This document shows positions 57,956 to 64,000 of a DNA stretch of 64,000 bases, piece after piece. The position numbers and the translations under genes were made by a program. Origin of the DNA: Paenibacillus ihbetae (lineage in GTDB: Bacteria; Bacillota; Bacilli; Paenibacillales; Paenibacillaceae); contig NZ_CP016809.1 in NCBI RefSeq assembly GCF_002741055.1, forward strand, positions 5,620,501-5,684,500, given 5' to 3'. The first letter of the stretch is position 1; the number at the start of each line of letters is the position of its first letter. The notes beneath the pieces were generated by a model, which searched no databases, had not been told where the DNA came from, and was given only the letters and a program-made list of their open reading frames with translations.

Positions 57956-59574
57956 TGTTAAACATGATGATCGTGGATGATGAGAAACTGTTAACCGACT
58001 CGCTGAAGATGGATATCGATTGGGAGAGCTTAGGGATTGGAACCGTATTTACAGCTTATAATTCTCGCCAAGCCAAAGAAGTGTTCAAGCAAGAGCGGGT
58101 TGATCTTATCTTGTGCGATATCGAGATGCCACAGGAAAGCGGACTGGAGCTGCTCGCATGGGTCAGAACGAACTACCCGCAAACCGAGTCCGTGTTTATG
58201 ACTTGCCATGCCGAGTTTAAACTGGCGCAGCGGGCGCTCCAACTGGGCAGCTTCGATTACTTGCTTAAGCCGATTCCAGACGACGAGCTTCGGGAAGTGA
58301 TCGGAAATGTTGTAGAGAAAATCATGAAGGATCAGGAAGTGCAGCAATATAGCCGGATCGGCCAATTCTGGGCCCGTCATCAGCCATTGCTTGCCGAACG
58401 GTTATGGCTCGATATTATTAACCTTACGATCGCTTCGCAACCGGACCACATTCAAAAAGCGGCGGAAGAGCGAAATATTCCCTTTGACCCGCGTATGAGG
58501 CTCCTTCCCGTCCTGATCTCCGTTCAGCGCTATCACAAGCCGTTCTCTCCCCGTGACGAGAAAATTATTGAATATGCGTTGATAAACAGCGGGGAAGAAA
58601 TTTTGCAGATTCATGGCAATGGACTGCTGTTCGGGCTAACCGAAGGCAAGCTGCTCGCGCTGGTTCCCTTCGAACGTGAAGTCGAATCGCATCAAAAGTC
58701 GCTGCGCAGTCGCAGCGAGGAATTCATAGCATCGTGCACGGCATGGTTTTATTGCGATGTGTCCATCTATATTGGGAATGCCGTGTACGGACATGAAGTG
58801 AGGGAAATGGTCGGCCAGTTGGTGCAGTGGGATAAAGGCAATGTGAGTTTTACGAATAAGGTCTTCGTTTGGGGGAGCAAGCAGCCTGTCCAAGATGCCA
58901 TTAAGATCCCTGATATGAATGCATGGTCGATTATGCTGAAGGAGGGGCAAGGGAATCAGGTCGTAATGGAAGCCGAGGATGTTCTTAAAAGCTGGATCGG
59001 GAATGAAGGCACCGGCGCGGAAACGCTATACCGGTTCCATCATAACTTTCTCCAGATGATTTTTTACGTCTTGAAGCTTAAAGGAATCGAAGCGCATCTT
59101 CTCTTCGAAGACGAAGCGTCCGAACGTTTATACCATCGAGCGGCCCGCTCCGTGCCGGATATGATCCTGTGGGTGAGGCATACCGTCAGCAAATCGATGG
59201 AATCGATGGGCGATCTGCAGCAAACCGACTCCATGATCGATAAAGTGGAGCGGTTTATTCAGGAGCGAATCCAACTGGAGGATCTGACCCGGGAAACCGT
59301 GGCCAAGCATGTTTTTCTCAACCCCGATTATCTGGATCGTTTGTTCAAGAAAGTAGCCGGTACTTCCGTCACGGAATACATCGTGAGGAAACGTCTGTTG
59401 CTGGCACAAGATTTGCTGCTTAAAACCAATTTATCGATCGGCTCTATCGCTGCACAAACCGGTTATTCCAATTTCGCCCACTTCTCCCGCCGATTCAAGA
59501 AGCAGTTCGGCATGAGCCCTGCCGATTACCGCAAACAAGCTGCCAACAGCCCGTTTAGCGAAAAGTCGATTTGA
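57955..59574 (+). CDS. AraC-type two-component response regulator (YesN-like)
   Basis: 539 residues: receiver domain (about 1-120) with acidic pocket DDE (8-10), phospho-Asp55 (LILCDIEMPQESG) and Lys (LKPIP); a long middle region (about 125-430); and a C-terminal AraC DNA-binding pair of helix-turn-helix motifs (VAKHVFLNPDYLDRLFKKVAGTSVTEYI, then IGSIAAQTGYSNFAHFSRRFKKQFG). It is translationally coupled to the kinase and probably activates the transporter operon that follows. A 13-bp palindrome ATGCAA-A-TTGCAT (59574-59586) directly follows the stop. Confidence 0.92.
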   Translation: MLNMMIVDDEKLLTDSLKMDIDWESLGIGTVFTAYNSRQAKEVFKQERVDLILCDIEMPQESGLELLAWVRTNYPQTESVFMTCHAEFKLAQRALQLGSFDYLLKPIPDDELREVIGNVVEKIMKDQEVQQYSRIGQFWARHQPLLAERLWLDIINLTIASQPDHIQKAAEERNIPFDPRMRLLPVLISVQRYHKPFSPRDEKIIEYALINSGEEILQIHGNGLLFGLTEGKLLALVPFEREVESHQKSLRSRSEEFIASCTAWFYCDVSIYIGNAVYGHEVREMVGQLVQWDKGNVSFTNKVFVWGSKQPVQDAIKIPDMNAWSIMLKEGQGNQVVMEAEDVLKSWIGNEGTGAETLYRFHHNFLQMIFYVLKLKGIEAHLLFEDEASERLYHRAARSVPDMILWVRHTVSKSMESMGDLQQTDSMIDKVERFIQERIQLEDLTRETVAKHVFLNPDYLDRLFKKVAGTSVTEYIVRKRLLLAQDLLLKTNLSIGSIAAQTGYSNFAHFSRRFKKQFGMSPADYRKQAANSPFSEKSI

Positions 59575-59682
59575 TGCAAATTGCATGTCGAAATCGGAGT
59601 AGTTGTTGGAACAGGAAGCCCCTACAATGAAAGCAGGCTCGGAACAATCCGAATCCATAAAAAAATCGTACGGGGGATGAAT

Positions 59683-61209
59683 ATGAAGAAAACGTGGGGA
59701 TGGTTAAGTCTTTTACTGGCTTTGATAGTCATGGTAACCGCTTGCGGAGGAAACCAATCGAACGGAGGAGACGCTGCGTCAGGTTCGAAGGAGGATGGCG
59801 CGGCCGCCGGTGCATCGGATGCTCCATACGAAGTGGTTTATGCATACCCGACCTTTGATAGCGTACCGGCCGACATCCAGTTGGTTCAAGACGAAATCAA
59901 CAAGATCGCCAAAGAAAAGATCAATGTGACTGTAAAATTGCTGCCGATAAGCAACAGTGCATTCGCCAACCAAGTAAATCTGATGATGTCCAGTGGTGAG
60001 AAATTGGATATGATTGCGATGCTTGGGAACTACAGTACTCAGGTAGCGAAAGGTGTTCTATATCCGATTGGCAATATCATGGAGGATAATGCCCAAGGAA
60101 TCATCGATGTCCTGGGGACCGATTATTACAATGCCACCAAAGTCGGAGGCGTTAGTTACGGAGTGCCGAGCATCCGTGATTTGGCTCAGGATTATGGCTT
60201 TGTTTTGCGCAAGGATTTGGTGGATAAACATCGCATCGATTTGAGTCAAGTTCAAACCTTTGATGATTTCGAGAACATTTTCAAGGTCATTAAGGAAAAC
60301 GAGCCGGGTATGGCCGGGGCAGCAAACTTGTCGAACGGCTCAATTCTGAGTACTTATGCTATACATGACCCGTTGGGCAATAATTTTGGAGTCCTGCTCA
60401 ACAACGGACTCGATGATTTAAAGGTCGTTAATTTGTTCGCATCGGAAGAATATGAACATATGCTACGCAAGCTTCGGGAATGGTATCTGGCGGGTTATTT
60501 AATCAAAGATGCGGCAACCAGCCCCGAGTCTACGAACGTGTTAGTCGCTAATGGAAAGGCAGCGGGATGGATGTCGGCGATGAAGCCTGGATTCGAGGCG
60601 CAGGAAAGCCGAAATGTTGGAATGGAAATGACCGCCGTCCGTACCTTGCAGCCTGTAGCAAAGACGGATACGGTCACGAATGTAGCCGTCGGAGTAACCT
60701 CGAATTCGGAGAAGCCGGAGAAAGCACTGCAATTCATGAACCTGTTGTATACCGATAAAGAGATTGCCAATCTTATGGTTTGGGGGATCGAGGGCAAGCA
60801 TTATGTGAAAGTCGAAGGCCATGACAATATGATCAAATATCCTGACGGCATTACAAGCGATAATGTCGGATACAAGAACTATGGTTGGATGCACGGAAAT
60901 CAGTTTCTTACGTATGTGTTTGAAGGAGACGACCCAAGTATTTATGAGCAAATGGACGAGTTCAATAAATCCGCTGCAAAATCGAAAGCACTCGGGTTTT
61001 CATTCGACTCAGAACCTGTAAAGAATGAAGTTGCTGCCTGCAATAGCGTTCTTGAGCAATACCGGAGAGCCTTGGAAAGTGGAATCCTGGATGTTGATAA
61101 GGCGCTTCCTGAATTCCTCAACAAGCTTGAGAACGCCGGGATCAATAAAATTATCGAAGAGAAGCAAAGACAGCTTGATGAGTGGGCCAGCACAAATGGA
61201 ATAAAATAA
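59683..61209 (+). CDS. ABC transporter solute-binding lipoprotein (sugar)
   Basis: 508 residues from ATG 59683; GGGGG at 59672-59676. Lipoprotein signal peptide with lipobox VTAC (Cys21). After a Gly/Ser/Ala linker comes a type I-like binding fold (YEVVYAYPTFDSVPADIQLVQDEINKIAKE, then DMIAMLGNYSTQVAKG). The size matches the LipO/YtcQ-like family-1 binding proteins of Paenibacillus oligosaccharide loci. It should deliver the sugar to the two permeases downstream. The ATPase subunit is not in the window and is presumably shared (MsmX type). Confidence 0.88.
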   Translation: MKKTWGWLSLLLALIVMVTACGGNQSNGGDAASGSKEDGAAAGASDAPYEVVYAYPTFDSVPADIQLVQDEINKIAKEKINVTVKLLPISNSAFANQVNLMMSSGEKLDMIAMLGNYSTQVAKGVLYPIGNIMEDNAQGIIDVLGTDYYNATKVGGVSYGVPSIRDLAQDYGFVLRKDLVDKHRIDLSQVQTFDDFENIFKVIKENEPGMAGAANLSNGSILSTYAIHDPLGNNFGVLLNNGLDDLKVVNLFASEEYEHMLRKLREWYLAGYLIKDAATSPESTNVLVANGKAAGWMSAMKPGFEAQESRNVGMEMTAVRTLQPVAKTDTVTNVAVGVTSNSEKPEKALQFMNLLYTDKEIANLMVWGIEGKHYVKVEGHDNMIKYPDGITSDNVGYKNYGWMHGNQFLTYVFEGDDPSIYEQMDEFNKSAAKSKALGFSFDSEPVKNEVAACNSVLEQYRRALESGILDVDKALPEFLNKLENAGINKIIEEKQRQLDEWASTNGIK

Positions 61210-61225
61210 AGCGACGAGGCGAGAC

Positions 61226-61255
61226 GGTCCGATCGGCGGCAGTGCCGATTGGACC
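61226..61255 (+). terminator. Intra-operon hairpin after the binding-protein gene
   Basis: GGTCCGATCGGC (61226-61237) pairs with GCCGATTGGACC (61244-61255, one G-U). The T tract is weak. It likely tunes mRNA level or stability so that the binding protein exceeds the permeases. Confidence 0.6.
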
Positions 61256-61298
61256 GGTACTTTTATGCGGTAATTGATTAAAGAAAGGTTGTGTACTT

Positions 61299-62222
61299 AT
61301 GACAAGACGGAGCGGGTTGAAACGGTTCAGGAAATACTCGCCTCTATATCTCCTTATGCTCCCGGGAATTCTCTACCTCATCATTAACAATTATGCTCCT
61401 ATGTTCGGCATGTTTATTGCCTTTAAAAATATTAATTTCTCGGCCGGGATATTTGACAGTGACTGGGTTGGCTTTAAAAATTTCGAGTATTTGTTTAAAA
61501 CGACCGACGCCTTTATCATCACGCGAAATACGATTCTATATAATGCAGCCTTTATCGTGATCGGTACGGTGCTCTCCATTGCCGTTGCCATCCTGCTTAA
61601 CGAGATTAGAGTGAAGCTGCTGTCTCGTTTCTACCAGAGCGTTATTGTGCTGCCCCACCTTATTTCCTTTGTCGTTGTCGGTTACTTGGTATATGCGGCG
61701 CTGAGTTTTGAGACTGGTTTCATGAACAAAACCATTCTTCCCCTAATGGGAGTCGAAAGCATTTCATGGTATACCGAGCCGAAGTATTGGCCGATTATTC
61801 TGACCGTGGTCCAGCTTTGGAAGAGTGTCGGATTCTCCTGCATTATCTTTCTGGCTTCCATAATCAGTATCGATCCAGAGTACTATGAAGCCGCAACGCT
61901 TGATGGAGCGTCGAAATGGAGACAAATTCGGTCGATTACGATTCCGCTGATAACACCGGTGATCATCATGCTTACACTGTTGAGTATCGGGCGCATGTTC
62001 TATTCCGATTTCGGACTATTCTATCAAGTACCGATGAACTCGGGCATGCTCAACGATACCACAAACGTGATCGATACGTACGTCTACAGAAGTTTGATGA
62101 TCATGGGGGATATAGGCATGGCTTCGGCTGCGGGTGTCTACCAATCCATTGTCGGTTTCGTTCTCGTACTGAGTGCAAACTATATTGTTCGTAAATTCAA
62201 TAGGGAGAACGCGTTGTTCTAG
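61299..62222 (+). CDS. ABC sugar permease (LplB/UgpA-like)
   Basis: A 307-residue permease with six membrane helices. The binding-protein-dependent motif EAATLDGASKWRQIRSITIPLITP (near residue 200) is intact. The N-terminus (RRSGLKRFRKYSPLYLLMLPGILYLIINNYAPMFG) is typical of the LplB family. AGAAAGG precedes ATG 61299. It pairs with the second permease encoded 26 nt downstream. Confidence 0.9.
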   Translation: MTRRSGLKRFRKYSPLYLLMLPGILYLIINNYAPMFGMFIAFKNINFSAGIFDSDWVGFKNFEYLFKTTDAFIITRNTILYNAAFIVIGTVLSIAVAILLNEIRVKLLSRFYQSVIVLPHLISFVVVGYLVYAALSFETGFMNKTILPLMGVESISWYTEPKYWPIILTVVQLWKSVGFSCIIFLASIISIDPEYYEAATLDGASKWRQIRSITIPLITPVIIMLTLLSIGRMFYSDFGLFYQVPMNSGMLNDTTNVIDTYVYRSLMIMGDIGMASAAGVYQSIVGFVLVLSANYIVRKFNRENALF

Positions 62223-62248
62223 ACCTAGAATAGAGGTGCATTGAAAGT

Positions 62249-63139
62249 ATGGTATATGAAAGCAAATTGCTGCAGTGGTCCGCCAATGTCATCCTTGGAT
62301 TGTTTGCAGCGGCATGTTTGATTCCATTTGCTTTGCTGGTCGTTTCCTCGCTGAGCAGTGAAGCAAGCATTATCCAGAACGGATACTCCTTCTTTCCAAC
62401 GGAGTTTAGTCTGGATGCTTATCACTATCTGTGGACGCATGTCGGGGAGCTTGGACGGGCTTATGGCATAACGATTCTCATCACGGCCGTAGGGACGGTG
62501 GTCAGTTTGGCGATAAGCTCCATGCTGGCTTATCCGCTATCTCGACACGATATGCCGTTAAAGAGCTTTTGGACGTTTTTCGTTTTCTTTACGATGCTGT
62601 TTAACGGCGGGCTGGTTCCAACCTACATGGTGTATACACAGCTCTTCGATATAAAAAATACTCTCTTTGGATTGCTCATCCCTGGACTGCTCATGAACGG
62701 GTTTAACGTTCTTCTAGTACGGACCTTCTTCATGACGTCTATACCGTCAGCGTTGATCGAAGCAGCCAGCATAGACGGAGCGAGTGAAATCAAAACATTT
62801 TACCGGATCGTGCTTCCGCTGTCCCTTCCGATCATGGCGACCATTGGGCTATTTCAAGCCATCGCGTACTGGAACGACTGGTTTAATGGGCTGATCTATC
62901 TAACGGACGCCAGATTGTTTGGTATCCAAACGATTCTTAACAAAATGATGACGGATATCCAGTTCCTGACGAGCAATAGCAACCTTGCCAGTACAGGTGC
63001 AGGGCAGGCCATTATGGAACTGCCAAGCACGACCGTACGCATGGCGATTGCTGCGATAGGGGTATTGCCGATTCTGATCGCGTACCCATTCTTTCAAAAG
63101 TATTTCGTTAGAGGAATCACGATCGGGGCCGTGAAATAA
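62249..63139 (+). CDS. ABC sugar permease (LplC/YtcP-like)
   Basis: A 296-residue permease with six membrane helices and the coupling motif EAASIDGASEIKTFYRIVLPLSLP (near residue 170). The C-terminus (PFFQKYFVRGITIGAVKG-type ending) is the usual closing of this family. AGAGGTG precedes ATG 62249. It forms the transport channel with the preceding permease. Confidence 0.9.
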   Translation: MVYESKLLQWSANVILGLFAAACLIPFALLVVSSLSSEASIIQNGYSFFPTEFSLDAYHYLWTHVGELGRAYGITILITAVGTVVSLAISSMLAYPLSRHDMPLKSFWTFFVFFTMLFNGGLVPTYMVYTQLFDIKNTLFGLLIPGLLMNGFNVLLVRTFFMTSIPSALIEAASIDGASEIKTFYRIVLPLSLPIMATIGLFQAIAYWNDWFNGLIYLTDARLFGIQTILNKMMTDIQFLTSNSNLASTGAGQAIMELPSTTVRMAIAAIGVLPILIAYPFFQKYFVRGITIGAVK

Positions 63140-63156
63140 TCTCAATGAACGAATAA

Positions 63157-64000
<844 letters not shown>

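Overview
The window looks like a chromosomal segment of a low-to-mid GC, Gram-positive spore-former of the Paenibacillus type. The evidence is indirect: strong AGGAGG ribosome sites, frequent TTG/GTG starts, SigA promoters, a YpdA (bacillithiol) reductase, GlcT RAT antitermination, a canonical cre box, a YteA/DksA protein, an SLH-domain protein, and a YesM-type kinase/AraC-type regulator pair beside a sugar ABC transporter and a GH43 enzyme. No rRNA, tRNA, CRISPR array, transposase or phage gene was seen.

Left part (1-25 kb): a Csp3-like copper-storage protein; a lipoprotein with a duplicated domain; an OPT transporter with a PqqD-like protein; a small ABC exporter; a HEPN-like protein; an SLH protein; and a BmrCD-type heterodimeric drug exporter whose leader carries its own promoter, a 31-codon leader peptide and an attenuator. 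Then come HesB-like and Nudix genes and a third full ABC exporter. A five-gene minus-strand operon (15.8-19.4 kb) reads as a lipid-linked pentose pathway: a UbiA family polyprenyl-phosphate phosphoribosyltransferase, an HAD phosphatase, two SMR/EamA half-transporters and a GT-C-like membrane protein. DUF441, ypdA, DUF2087, azoR and a PadR/HAAS/DUF4097 module follow.

Centre (25-35.4 kb): an unusual type VII secretion-like (ESS/Yuk) operon. It encodes EsaB, EssC (without FHA domains), two unrecognised proteins, a WXG100 protein with its own promoter and terminator, an EssB-like membrane protein whose kinase domain keeps the catalytic residues, a VWA protein and a PP2C phosphatase. EsaA, EssA and a canonical EssB are absent from the window. 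This kinase/VWA/PP2C version is the best candidate for an undescribed system.

Right part (35.4-64 kb): housekeeping and accessory genes (SDR, DUF1992, gluQ, hrpB, a general stress protein behind a SigB-like promoter, an acyltransferase); a clear homologue of Bacillus replication terminator protein (RTP) with repeats upstream; an oxidoreductase; an MFS exporter preceded by six ~22-bp tandem repeats; an ArsR-type regulator; DksA-like and DivIVA-like genes; a large hybrid histidine kinase; a glucose PTS locus (glcT, separate EIIA, ptsG as IICB) with two RAT/terminator switches and a cre site; and a xylan/xylo-oligosaccharide-type locus (kinase, AraC-type regulator, solute-binding protein, two permeases, GH43 enzyme cut by the window end).
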